Source of the DNA: JAQVEM01 sp964556165 | GTDB taxonomy: Bacteria; Actinomycetota; Humimicrobiia; Humimicrobiales; Humimicrobiaceae | Assembly (NCBI GenBank): GCA_964556165.1 | Contig: CAZKVH010000020.1 | Span: forward strand, 1-23,064 | Direction: 5' to 3' | DNA: 23,064 bases | Shown: piece after piece, positions 8,233 to 16,583 of the stretch | Layout: every line of letters begins with the position of its first letter | Numbering within the stretch: position 1 is the stretch's first letter | Translations under genes and position numbers: made by a program | Notes under the pieces: model-generated | The model's database searches: none | What the model was told of the DNA's origin: nothing | What the model saw: only the letters and a program-made list of their open reading frames with translations

Positions 8233-9513
8233 CTATTCAATTGACAGAGAGTTCAGCATAATACCAAAAAGTTTATCTGAAAACTCCCTGCAATATACAT
8301 CCGATAGCTTCATAAGTAAATAAAGCTTATCATTTTTTTCTATAAAAAATATCGCTACATCCCAGCTTTCATTCTCTTTATCATAGAAATAGCTGATCTT
8401 TGTATACTCCAGACCATTGATTTCTCCTGTAATTTCACCGGTTTCAATTTCTAAATCTTCATCTGTCTCAAATACTTCTTCCATTATGCTATCGGAAAAA
8501 CTCCTGTAATCTCCAGGTAAAGGATAATAGCCTTTCTTTAGAACCTTTATGTTTACAACGGTATTAAGATTATCAGTTGTTGGCAGGAAGCTTACTTCAA
8601 GGCATTTGCTATCTTCATTTTCCTCATAATTCCAATCATCAGGGTAAAGTATGGAAAAATTATAGCCATCACTTCTATAAACATTATTCATATTAAATGT
8701 TGCGTCCGGGATATCCTCTTTTACTACACTAAAATAATGCCGGCTATTTAGAACACCGTTGTGGTAAAGCTCAATCATATAGCTGCCTGCAGGCCATGGT
8801 TTATCATTTGTAATTTTGAATATAATATTACCGGGCATGTAATAATTATCATCAATAATAAATTCCTCCTGACCGAGCAGCTCTCCTTCATTCTTAAACC
8901 ACTTGATTTGCAGTGACTCTCCGCTTATCCTGTAATTCAATTCCACAACAGTGTGGATCACTTCATCAGGATAAAAAACTTCGGAAACACCTCCGGGATG
9001 ATTTTCGTTATCTACTTTCCTGCTCAATATAACACCTGTTATCTCCATCTCAGGCATTTCTATAACAAAATCAGCGCTCTTTATTAATTCACCATTATGG
9101 TAAAAGTAAACTTTATAATTCCCGGGCTCTCCTATCAAACCACCCTCCTCAACAGGAGTAATGCAATTTGAGAGGTATCCTCCGGCATAACCTCTTTCAT
9201 CTACCGAGTATCTACCTGTAGACTCCGCGACTATTTCCCCTGTGCTCTCATTCTTCCAGATAAATTTCCATATATCCTGAGTATTTACACCTGATATTTC
9301 AATTACAGCAAAAATCTTTTCTGTGCCAATACCAAAATTATCATTAACACCAACGGGTTTAAAAGTTGATGCTTGCACTCCTTCACAAATAACCATTTCA
9401 CCAAAGATTAGCTCGGGCTTACATGACCCAATAACAGGAATAAAAACCATTACTGTTATAAATGTGATTATTGATACTGTTATTTTTCTGGTGATATGAT
9501 TTCTAATTACCAT
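8233..9513 (-). CDS. Predicted lipoprotein with two Ig-like repeats and a PsbP/DcrB-like C-terminal domain
   Basis: A signal peptide (basic start, hydrophobic ITVSIITFITVMVF) ends in the lipobox VIGSC, giving Cys31 as the lipidated residue and an outer-face membrane anchor. Two related beta-rich modules follow: one ends GNYKVYFYHNGELIKSADF (about residue 130), the other GSYMIELYHNGVLNSRHYF (about 250). Each predicts an Ig-like or bacterial-Ig sandwich. The last 140 residues begin YNFSILYPDDWNYEE and continue with VVNIKVLKKGYYPL and ISYFYDKENESWD, the pattern of PsbP-like or DcrB-like domains that often sit on membrane lipoproteins. Function is unknown. It lies 23 bases after the membrane-EEP gene and is probably co-transcribed with it. 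No Shine-Dalgarno site is visible before the ATG. Confidence 0.7.
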   Translation of the reverse strand: MVIRNHITRKITVSIITFITVMVFIPVIGSCKPELIFGEMVICEGVQASTFKPVGVNDNFGIGTEKIFAVIEISGVNTQDIWKFIWKNESTGEIVAESTGRYSVDERGYAGGYLSNCITPVEEGGLIGEPGNYKVYFYHNGELIKSADFVIEMPEMEITGVILSRKVDNENHPGGVSEVFYPDEVIHTVVELNYRISGESLQIKWFKNEGELLGQEEFIIDDNYYMPGNIIFKITNDKPWPAGSYMIELYHNGVLNSRHYFSVVKEDIPDATFNMNNVYRSDGYNFSILYPDDWNYEENEDSKCLEVSFLPTTDNLNTVVNIKVLKKGYYPLPGDYRSFSDSIMEEVFETDEDLEIETGEITGEINGLEYTKISYFYDKENESWDVAIFFIEKNDKLYLLMKLSDVYCREFSDKLFGIMLNSLSIE

Positions 9514-9536
9514 ATTCAGGGGTTAATCAGAGATAA

Positions 9537-11495
9537 TTAATTAATATTAATAACAACAGGCAGGTGGTCCGAAGCAGTGCTGTAAATCACTTCCACGTCC
9601 GATATTTCCAAATCCTCTGCAACCCAGATATAATCTATTCTTCTGTGTGGTTCATAATGCACCCAGGTGAGTTTATCTCCCTCTCCAAGCTCCAGCTGGG
9701 AATCCAGAAAACCCGCATTATGCATTTCTTTAACTTCATAATCACCTGTCTCAGCATTAAAATCTCCCATTACTGCAGTTCTTTCAAGCCCATCCCATTC
9801 TTCAAGAAGCTTCTTTACCTGCTCTTCTCTAATCCAGCTCTCACCTTCTATATGATGGAGATGGGTGCACATTACATTTATATTATCTCCATCTCCTAAA
9901 TCTACTTCAGCAAGAAGAAAACTTCTTCTTAATGGTGCTCCCAGCTGCGGAAGAAATCCGCTCTTAACCAATTTTAATGGATACCTGCTTAAAATAGCAT
10001 TCCCCCACACATCATCCGAAGCAGGCATAAATAAATAGTCCATATCAAGCCTGTCCGACAACCATAAAAGTGTATCTGCCGACCCGTTGATAAGCCATCC
10101 CCTCGACACCTCCTGAAGGCAAACTAAATCAGCTCCGCTTCTATCAATAACTCTGGCAATGCTTTCCAGGTCTAGATAACCTTCTATATTAAAACCCTGA
10201 TGAATATTATAATCCATAACTCTGATAGGACCGCCTTCAGAAATGCTTCTGTCCACACTTTTAAGAGGAAGAAACATAATCAGGGGAATTACAAGCAGGC
10301 TTGCTATAATATAAATAAAGACAGTTCCTCTATTACCGTCTTCTTTATTCAGAACTCTTTCTCCCTGCCCCTTATCTCCTGAATACTTCAGGCAGGATGA
10401 AACAATAGCACAAATTGATATGAAAGCAGCTACTGCAAAGGGAATAACCCAGTTCTCAAAAGGAAAACTTAAATCGTAACTGCTATAATATATAAAAGCA
10501 AAAATAAGAAATATAAGCCCTCCTATGCCTGAGGCAACCGTATTTCTCCATGGTTCTTTGTTAACAAAAGATTTATTTTCTGCTCTGTTTAAAACAACCA
10601 TTAGTAACCAGAAAGCTCCAATATTTCCAGTAATTACCTGAATGATGTACAGGTAACTCTCTGCTACGGGCAGGAAAGAAAATAATAAAAGGATAGCGCC
10701 GGATATTGTTAGCAGGATCCTTGCTTTTTTAAAAAGGAACAAATATAAAACCAGAAAAGCTAAAATATTAGAACCAAGAATAACTGCAAGAGAAAAAATC
10801 AGGTTCTTTCCTGTAACTGCATTTAATGATGCAACATTCTGAAATTTTAAGAGCTGGAGGAAAACAAATGGCATGAAAACCGTTAAGGTATAAAATACAT
10901 TTCTCCCCCCATCGGAAGGCCTGGCATCCCTCAAATCACGGAAAACATTATAAACAAGCCACAATTTTGCTGAAATGATGAGCAAAACAAAGAAAATTAC
11001 ATACCAGTCCCTCCTCCACACCATATCCCAGGTTCCGAAAAGACCGTGTAATGCTGTCGTGAGACTGATCCCGAAAACAATACCCGGGAAAAATGAAGAG
11101 AAAAGACTGACTTTCCTTTGCTGCGCAAGCGATACGAAAAGAACGAAGCCTGACATCCAGAGAATGGTGCCGACTGCCGAGACTGCAAGACTCAAGGGGG
11201 GCCATGGATTTATCTGCAGTATGAATCTTGTTATACACACTCCTGCTGTAATCACCCATAATATAACGCTGTATCTTAACTTATACAGAAGACCCGTCGT
11301 GAAGAAAAGTAAAAACGTCACCAGAGCATAAATCGCCACATCTGTAAGGGATATATTGGGACGTTCTCTAAAAAAATTCACCAGCATAGAGAGAAAAGTT
11401 TTAAGAATCTCCAGTCCCAGAAGTGTGTTTATGGCTATTATTAAAAAATAAGACCACTTTGAATTTGAACTGTTATCAATCGTTAATTCACTCAT
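9537..11495 (-). CDS. Multi-pass membrane protein with C-terminal endonuclease/exonuclease/phosphatase (EEP) domain
   Basis: About 410 residues containing roughly ten to eleven hydrophobic helices precede a complete EEP (DNase I-like) domain, residues about 424-652. The expected metal and catalytic residues are all present: N430 (MDYN), E462 (LQE), H545 (CTHLHH), D578 and N580 (GDFN), D621 (RIDYIW) and the terminal pair D643-H644 (SDH). The domain follows directly after a last helix (VFIYIIASLLVIPLIMFLPL), so it probably lies outside the cytoplasm and acts on lipid or phosphodiester substrates rather than on DNA. The layout resembles the eukaryotic PGAP2IP/CWH43 lipid-remodelling proteins, but that comparison is by architecture only. 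It is followed 23 bases later by the lipoprotein gene. The ATG lacks a Shine-Dalgarno site, and a TATAAT ends eight bases before it. Confidence 0.85.
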   Translation of the reverse strand: MSELTIDNSSNSKWSYFLIIAINTLLGLEILKTFLSMLVNFFRERPNISLTDVAIYALVTFLLFFTTGLLYKLRYSVILWVITAGVCITRFILQINPWPPLSLAVSAVGTILWMSGFVLFVSLAQQRKVSLFSSFFPGIVFGISLTTALHGLFGTWDMVWRRDWYVIFFVLLIISAKLWLVYNVFRDLRDARPSDGGRNVFYTLTVFMPFVFLQLLKFQNVASLNAVTGKNLIFSLAVILGSNILAFLVLYLFLFKKARILLTISGAILLLFSFLPVAESYLYIIQVITGNIGAFWLLMVVLNRAENKSFVNKEPWRNTVASGIGGLIFLIFAFIYYSSYDLSFPFENWVIPFAVAAFISICAIVSSCLKYSGDKGQGERVLNKEDGNRGTVFIYIIASLLVIPLIMFLPLKSVDRSISEGGPIRVMDYNIHQGFNIEGYLDLESIARVIDRSGADLVCLQEVSRGWLINGSADTLLWLSDRLDMDYLFMPASDDVWGNAILSRYPLKLVKSGFLPQLGAPLRRSFLLAEVDLGDGDNINVMCTHLHHIEGESWIREEQVKKLLEEWDGLERTAVMGDFNAETGDYEVKEMHNAGFLDSQLELGEGDKLTWVHYEPHRRIDYIWVAEDLEISDVEVIYSTASDHLPVVININ

Positions 11496-11503
11496 TTGAA
11501 TAT

Positions 11504-11509
11504 ATTATA
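11504..11509 (-). promoter_or_regulatory. TATAAT placed for a leaderless transcript of the membrane-EEP gene
   Basis: On the minus strand, TATAAT ends eight bases before the ATG at 11495, with no Shine-Dalgarno sequence in between. This spacing would put the transcription start at or next to the ATG. The -35 region is not convincing, and the gap to the cupin gene is only 34 bases, so read-through is the alternative. Confidence 0.3.
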
Positions 11510-11529
11510 AACAATAATTATTCCTTTAT

Positions 11530-11889
11530 CTATTTATCAAAAAATGAATGCTGACCCTTATTCGGTACCATACATATCATTCTCAAACCATTATCTCCTG
11601 CCCTAAATTGATGTAACTCCATCGGTTCTACATAAATAAAATCATCCTTCTCAATCTCAACAAAATTACCTCCCTTTAGCACAGAGCCGCTACCATTTAT
11701 AACATACACTTCATGTTCCCAATCATGACTGTGCTCTGGAGTATATCCACCCGGTTTTAGCTCAAAAAGCCTCATGGCAAAATTTGGAGTCCCGTCCTTT
11801 GATGTAAGCATCGGATAATAACTGATACCATGTGATTCGCTATCATCCATGATAATAGGGTCAAATTCTCTTTTTCTCTTTATTATCAT
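11530..11889 (-). CDS. Small single-domain cupin protein
   Basis: This 119-residue protein is one cupin beta-barrel. Motif 1 is present as GGYTPEHSHDWEHEVYVING, giving metal ligands H53, H55 and E60. Motif 2 gives the fourth ligand, H93 (PMELHQF). Small cupins of this kind act as sugar isomerases, metal-dependent dioxygenase-like enzymes or ligand sensors, and the sequence alone does not choose between them. GGAGAA just upstream supports the ATG. It lies 130 AT-rich bases downstream of the sugar kinase and 34 bases upstream of the membrane-EEP gene. A link to the kinase's sugar pathway is possible but inferred only from position. Confidence 0.88.
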   Translation of the reverse strand: MIIKRKREFDPIIMDDSESHGISYYPMLTSKDGTPNFAMRLFELKPGGYTPEHSHDWEHEVYVINGSGSVLKGGNFVEIEKDDFIYVEPMELHQFRAGDNGLRMICMVPNKGQHSFFDK

Positions 11890-12019
11890 TCTTCTCCTTT
11901 ATAATTCTTAATGCTTTATTTATATTAAAAATAATTGAAAAAATAAAATTAAAATAAATTTACAAAATAAAATAATATCATAAAAAAGTCTGATTCAAAG
12001 TCACCTGACCCGCATATCT

Positions 12020-13519
12020 TTAGTATAAGCTGGAAACCAGACCGTATATTTTTTTATATCCATCAAATTTCTCACTGTACCTATCTGCCAGTTTTTTTTC
12101 AGGGTAAAATTCTTTCTCTACTTTTATAAACTCTGATATTGCCTGCTCCAGAGTAAATTTACATGCACAGCTTCCTGCAACGATTATGTTTGCAAGGCAG
12201 CCTGATTCTTTTACACTCATCATCTTTACTGGCTTACCGATAATGGATGACTTTAACCTGAGCCAGTAATCAAACACCGCATTACCTCCTGTTGCCCGTA
12301 TTTCATCAATTCTAATACCTGCCTGCTCCAAAAGTTCAACGTTTAGTTTAATCTCAAAGATCATACCCTCAATCATTGACTTGAAAATATCTTTCTTCCC
12401 GGTCCCAACGCTCAACCCAATTATTGTCCCTCTGGGCACCGGGTCAAGGTATGGTGTACCGCTTGCAGAAAAATACGGAAGAAAATATAAATCAGAAGGA
12501 TTAAAATCCAGGCCTGAAAAAAAATAATCATAAATATTAATATCTGCTTTCTTTGATTCTTCCGTACCCCCGTCAAAGTTTTCTATATACCACTTTAAGA
12601 CATTTCCTGAAGATAAATTATATGCAAGCGTTATATATTTGTCCTCAACTGCATGAGCCTGAATAGAAAAATTATTTTCAAACATCTTATCATTTATCAC
12701 CAGCTTTTCCACTGCAGCCGCGATGCACTCCACGGTACCCATTCCATCTGCCGCCAGCCCCTCTTTTACTGCACCTACCCCCAGAGCCGCAGCAGACTGG
12801 TCGTGCGCTCCGGTAGCAATTAAGACCTTTTTTTTGAAACCCAGCTCCTCTGCTATATCGCTTCTTATATAGCCTGCCTCTTCTCCTGTAGAACAGGGTT
12901 CTGAAAACAATTCTTCATTAAGGTCGAATTCATTTAAGATTTCACTCGACCATTTTTTATTTTTAATATCAAAAAAAAGTGTTCTGGAACAAAGGGCATT
13001 ATTTATTCTGGTATCCTTCAGACCAAGTTTATGAAATAGCAGGTCCTCGGTAAAAAGAAACTTCTTTGTTTTCTTAAATAAATCCGGTTCATTGTTCCTG
13101 AACCACAGTATCTTATTTAAAGGACATATAAATCCAGGTGGATAACCATTAATTTCAAATAGGTCCCTCGCAGAAATTTTTGTAAGCACATACTCAAGCT
13201 CACCGACACTCCTTGTATCGGTAGTATAAATGGTATTGAAGAGAATATTTCCCTTACTATCAACCGGGGTAAAACTCTCAGCTATGGTTGATGCAGATAA
13301 AACTTCAACCGGGTCTTTTTTAACTTCGTGATTGGAATTGACTTTTTTTATAATATCGAATATCTTTTCCCACATTTTATCGGTATCATATTCTACCCAG
13401 CCTGGTTTCGGAAATACAAACTCATAATGTTCGCATTCAGCAGCCAGAACTCTTCCCTGCTCATTCGATACCATAATTTTTGTTCCATTAGAACCAATAT
13501 CAATCCCCATAAGGCTCAT
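12020..13519 (-). CDS. FGGY-family carbohydrate kinase, xylulokinase-like
   Basis: It would phosphorylate a sugar or sugar alcohol with ATP in the cytoplasm. The N-terminal phosphate loop MGIDIGSNGTKI contains the conserved Asp7, and PKPGWVEYDTDKMW (about 37-50) is the usual FGGY segment. The catalytic base is D240 in ATGAHDQSAAALGVGA, corresponding to the catalytic Asp of xylulokinase. The second FGGY domain has RATGGNAVFDYWLRLKSS followed by GKPVKM, the typical ATP-binding end. At 499 residues it has full family length. Similarity in the layout suggests xylulokinase, but substrate cannot be read reliably in this family. The first of two close ATGs is preferred because GGTGA lies six bases upstream. 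A nearly ideal inverted repeat lies 41-66 bases before the start. Confidence 0.85.
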   Translation of the reverse strand: MSLMGIDIGSNGTKIMVSNEQGRVLAAECEHYEFVFPKPGWVEYDTDKMWEKIFDIIKKVNSNHEVKKDPVEVLSASTIAESFTPVDSKGNILFNTIYTTDTRSVGELEYVLTKISARDLFEINGYPPGFICPLNKILWFRNNEPDLFKKTKKFLFTEDLLFHKLGLKDTRINNALCSRTLFFDIKNKKWSSEILNEFDLNEELFSEPCSTGEEAGYIRSDIAEELGFKKKVLIATGAHDQSAAALGVGAVKEGLAADGMGTVECIAAAVEKLVINDKMFENNFSIQAHAVEDKYITLAYNLSSGNVLKWYIENFDGGTEESKKADINIYDYFFSGLDFNPSDLYFLPYFSASGTPYLDPVPRGTIIGLSVGTGKKDIFKSMIEGMIFEIKLNVELLEQAGIRIDEIRATGGNAVFDYWLRLKSSIIGKPVKMMSVKESGCLANIIVAGSCACKFTLEQAISEFIKVEKEFYPEKKLADRYSEKFDGYKKIYGLVSSLY

Positions 13520-13559
13520 TTGTAATCACCGGTATTCTGTTAATCAATTAATATTAATT

Positions 13560-13585
13560 TTATATCAGCAAATATACTGATATAA
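13560..13585. promoter_or_regulatory. Perfect 9-bp inverted repeat upstream of the sugar kinase gene
   Basis: The two arms TTATATCAG and CTGATATAA are exact reverse complements separated by eight bases (CAAATATA), within the 188-base gap before the kinase. The centre is about 53 bases before the ATG. The arms are AT-rich and no T-run follows, so an operator for a dimeric regulator is more likely than a terminator. No regulator gene is adjacent. Confidence 0.45.
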
Positions 13586-13707
13586 GGAATATCATACGCT
13601 TGAAAAAACCCACAAACAAATCAATAAATCAGCAGCAAGAGTCAACTAACCATAAACTATCCTAAAAAAATGTGGATAAGAATAATATTAATAATAATTC
13701 AGCCAGC

Positions 13708-14988
13708 TTATTGATTAAGTATATTTGCGAAAAACTGATTCTTTTCCGCCTCGTTATACCCGACTGCACTTGATTTTCCGAACCACTGCGGCCAGGAATT
13801 AAAGGTAGTCACAGTAATATCACTTCTATCCATGGAACTAATAACGGGTAGTATCTGCATTGCCTGACTTACCGATATATTGGTCCATACATATTTACCC
13901 ATTACACTCAAAAAATTAGATATATTTCCTGAATTTACCATTGACCTCTTCTGCAGAAGTAAATCTGCAAGAAGCATCGCTGATTGCCTTTCTCTTGAGT
14001 AAGCTCCTCCTCCATAAAGAGACCTGCCATGCCTTGCCCTGGACAGAGCAAGCGCCTGTGTTCCGTTTATATGATGCGTTCCTGCATTCAAATAGCATCC
14101 TGAGAAAGAGTCTGCTATATTTTCCTCAACCGTGACATCGACTCCGCCAAAATAATCAATCAGGGGTGCGAATCCATCAAAATCTGTTATTACGTAAAAA
14201 TCAATATCTGCACCGGTAAAATCTTCAAATATACCCACAGCATAATCATTTCCTCCTATTGCATGATATCCGTTTATTTTACGGCCATTAAACCAGGTAT
14301 CACGTGGAATAGTGACAAGATATACTTTCCCGGTGTCAAGATTCATATGTACGAATATATTAATGTCGGTTCTTCCGCTAATCCTGCCTCCTGCTCTATC
14401 ATGTGCACTGTCGTCTCCCCATATCATAAAATTAACTTTCCTTCCTGCATGGAACCCGCTTGCTCCGCCTGAACTATAACCTGACAGAGTTGATGTAGCC
14501 GTAGAGGCCGTACTGGAAGTTGGTGCTCCCGCGTATGGGGTGATTCCATAATTACTACATAGCTCAGCAAATTCTTTTGATTTTAGAAATCCATCCAGCA
14601 CAGATTTCCTTGTCATACCACCTGCCAGCCTTGCGAGCCAGGTATTATATCCATTTGCATCAGGTTCCCTATTGAAAAATGCGCTGTACAGTATTGTAAC
14701 GAATTCCTCATCTGAATGTTCATGCGCAAGAAATTCTTTACTAAAAACAAAACCCTCTGCAACATCAGCACCTGTCTTTGACCCATTCATAAGACGTCCA
14801 ACCCACTGGTTTAACCCATCAGTATCAGGCTGCCTGCCCAGACAATTTACATAAAAACGTGTAACAAAGCTCTGCACCTGCTCTGCGGAACCGCCTCCAA
14901 TGGAAGCAGGATAAATAGTTAAAGTAAGAACTCCTACAATAACAATAATTGCTAAATATCCGGTAACTTTAGTTAATCTTTTTGCCAT
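13708..14988 (-). CDS. DUF4214-LCP fusion: exported LytR-CpsA-Psr family protein
   Basis: LCP enzymes transfer undecaprenyl-linked glycopolymers onto peptidoglycan or other acceptors outside the membrane. A single N-terminal helix (residues about 10-28) is followed by two DUF4214 repeats: FYVNCLGRQPDTDGLNQWVG (about 45-64) and LYSAFFNREPDANGYNTWLA (about 100-119). Next is a Ser/Thr/Gly linker (about 155-180), then the LCP domain from about residue 184. LCP active-site features are present: R206 and D208 (GRTDIN), R229 and D230 (IPRDTW), the ALSRARHG segment and the YSRERQ segment. DUF4214 is usually found in surface and S-layer-like proteins, so here it may dock the enzyme or bind its substrate. 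GGAGT upstream supports the ATG. It lies directly after a probable terminator. Confidence 0.88.
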   Translation of the reverse strand: MAKRLTKVTGYLAIIVIVGVLTLTIYPASIGGGSAEQVQSFVTRFYVNCLGRQPDTDGLNQWVGRLMNGSKTGADVAEGFVFSKEFLAHEHSDEEFVTILYSAFFNREPDANGYNTWLARLAGGMTRKSVLDGFLKSKEFAELCSNYGITPYAGAPTSSTASTATSTLSGYSSGGASGFHAGRKVNFMIWGDDSAHDRAGGRISGRTDINIFVHMNLDTGKVYLVTIPRDTWFNGRKINGYHAIGGNDYAVGIFEDFTGADIDFYVITDFDGFAPLIDYFGGVDVTVEENIADSFSGCYLNAGTHHINGTQALALSRARHGRSLYGGGAYSRERQSAMLLADLLLQKRSMVNSGNISNFLSVMGKYVWTNISVSQAMQILPVISSMDRSDITVTTFNSWPQWFGKSSAVGYNEAEKNQFFANILNQ

Positions 14989-15028
14989 TATTACTCCTTA
15001 CTTAATTATCTAGTAATTAGTTTACATA

Positions 15029-15061
15029 TAAAAATATCAAAATGAAGCCTCAGCGCTTCAT
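15029..15061 (-). terminator. Probable intrinsic terminator after the DUF2400 gene
   Basis: On the minus strand, ATGAAGC and GCTTCAT form a perfect 7-bp stem around a six-base loop (15061-15042), followed by the T-rich tail TTTGATATTTTT. It lies 36 bases after the DUF2400 stop codon and before the LCP gene. The stem is short and the T-run is interrupted, so termination may be partial. Confidence 0.5.
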
Positions 15062-15096
15062 ATCATTATACAATCAATTTCGTTATGATAAAAACA

Positions 15097-15972
15097 CTAA
15101 AATATTTTTTTTAAAAGAACTTCTTCTAGCTTATTCATGCATATCCGTGTTAATGCAAAATCATATTTAACAGGGTCATCTATGTCGAAATTTTTTAACG
15201 CTTCAGTTATCTCTAAAGCAGTTTTAATATCAGCCTGCCTTCTTCTTGTAAGCCCAAGTTTAACTGAAATTCTGTACATATGAGTATCCAGGGGGATAAT
15301 TAATCTGGAAGCAGGAATATTAACCCAGCCTCCGGGGTCTACGTTGTCTCTCCTTACCATCCAGCGCAGGTACAGATTTAATCTTTTAAATGCACTGTTA
15401 CCCGAGCATGATGGTATAAGACTATTGCATTTTTCTTTTGAAAAAACATTTAGTTTTTCAGCAAAACTTAAAATAGCCGGAATAGTCGTACCGCTGCCTG
15501 ATCTATCTTTAATAATCTTTTTACTGGATAATGTAAATCCCCCCGGTTTTTTGCGATACTCCTTATCATGGTTCCCAGCAACTTCTTTATTATTAGTTGC
15601 AAAACCTTCCAGAAAACAATTATTTAAAGTGCCATATTTACTTAAGACATCTTTTATCCCTGCAAGGAAACGGCACAATTCATCCCCTGTCGTGAACCTG
15701 TGTTTGAAATTTTTAAAACTGTCATAAATTGCATTACGGGAAGACTCCATTATAAAAAAATACGGAGATGGAGACATTTCATCCAGAATTAGAGAAACAC
15801 TATTAAGTATCTGGATTACTCTTCCGTAAGCTAACGAAGAAGCAATCAGGCCTGCGACTTCACGGTCCTTAATATCATCATATCTATATAAAAATTCAAG
15901 AGGGTCCGGGTGAACAAATTTCCTATCATTATAGGCAATGTATAACTTATCCAGCTCCTCTCTTAATCCCAT
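15097..15972 (-). CDS. TIGR02757/DUF2400 family protein (HhH DNA-glycosylase-like fold)
   Basis: The 291-residue product matches the widespread DUF2400/TIGR02757 family in length and landmarks: HPDPLEFLYRYDD near the start, REVAGLIASSLAYGRV, RFTTGDEL, LYLRWMVRRDNVDPG, IPLDTHMYRISVKLG and the C-terminal DPVKYDFALTRICMN. The helical layout, with a conserved late Asp and the LDTHMYR segment, resembles HhH-GPD DNA glycosylases. No biochemical role is established to my knowledge. It lies 48 bases after desulfoferrodoxin and is probably co-transcribed. The Shine-Dalgarno sequence is weak, but the ATG begins the conserved N-terminus. A hairpin with a T-rich tail follows 36 bases after the stop. Confidence 0.88.
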   Translation of the reverse strand: MGLREELDKLYIAYNDRKFVHPDPLEFLYRYDDIKDREVAGLIASSLAYGRVIQILNSVSLILDEMSPSPYFFIMESSRNAIYDSFKNFKHRFTTGDELCRFLAGIKDVLSKYGTLNNCFLEGFATNNKEVAGNHDKEYRKKPGGFTLSSKKIIKDRSGSGTTIPAILSFAEKLNVFSKEKCNSLIPSCSGNSAFKRLNLYLRWMVRRDNVDPGGWVNIPASRLIIPLDTHMYRISVKLGLTRRRQADIKTALEITEALKNFDIDDPVKYDFALTRICMNKLEEVLLKKIF

Positions 15973-16020
15973 CTGACTTATCGTAGTACCAATCTCTATT
16001 AATTTTTGTATTTCTTTTTA

Positions 16021-16395
16021 TTAACTTTTCCACAAACCATGAATATTACAGTATTCCCTTGCTGTCACGTTCTCTCCCTTAACGCAGAATTTTGCTTCAG
16101 GCTTATCTCCAGGCTTCAGGAATTTCCTGTAACTAACTCCATCAACAATTAATTCAATCCACTCAATATAATGCTCTTCTATCATCGGATGAAATACACT
16201 TCCAACTGCAACTTTAAATCCTGTATCTGTTTTCTCAATTACGGGTACATGTTTTTCCAGCGCAGCATCAACAGTATTTTCCTTTAAAAGTTTCATGGGC
16301 TGACCACAACATATAAGCTCCCCTTCCCCAGGATGGAGAACCTCCACCATATTTCCACATTTATCACATTTATAAATCTGTAATTTCTCAGTCAT
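16021..16395 (-). CDS. dfx: Desulfoferrodoxin (superoxide reductase, two iron centres)
   Basis: This cytoplasmic enzyme reduces superoxide to hydrogen peroxide without making oxygen, a typical anaerobe defence. The N-terminal desulforedoxin-like centre I is complete, with C10, C13, C29 and C30 (KCDKCG, ICCGQPM). The catalytic centre II ligands are also all present at the classical positions: H49, H69, H75, C116 and H119 (EKHVP, VFHPM, EEHYIEWIEL, CNIHGLW). E47 and K48 beside the site match the family's EK motif. Length (124) is that of class I enzymes. GGGGGT stands just upstream of the ATG. It is followed by the DUF2400 gene. No rubredoxin, its usual electron donor, is in the window. Confidence 0.97.
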   Translation of the reverse strand: MTEKLQIYKCDKCGNMVEVLHPGEGELICCGQPMKLLKENTVDAALEKHVPVIEKTDTGFKVAVGSVFHPMIEEHYIEWIELIVDGVSYRKFLKPGDKPEAKFCVKGENVTAREYCNIHGLWKS

Positions 16396-16583
16396 TTTTA
16401 CCCCCTTTTAAAACAAAATAATAATCTCTCAGCCGCATTTGAAATAGCATTTAAATCATAATTGCCATAAAGATAGGCTATTCAATAATCTATCCCCACA
16501 GCTTATCGAAAATTATTTATTATTTATTATATTATCTTATACCTGCAGTGTAAATTTAAAAGAATTCATTCAAAATGTCATAT

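Noticed and set aside
12000..12019. GTCAGGTGAC-type hairpin followed by a run of T on the minus strand after the kinase
   Set aside because: The stem would be only four base pairs with a two-base loop, which cannot form a stable terminator.
11890..12019. Promoter search in the AT-rich gap before the cupin gene
   Set aside because: Several weak hexamer pairs are possible, but none stands out from the A/T background.
16472..16495. GATAG...CTATC inverted repeat upstream of desulfoferrodoxin
   Set aside because: Five base pairs with a long loop in AT-rich DNA is expected by chance, and no T-run or promoter is aligned with it.
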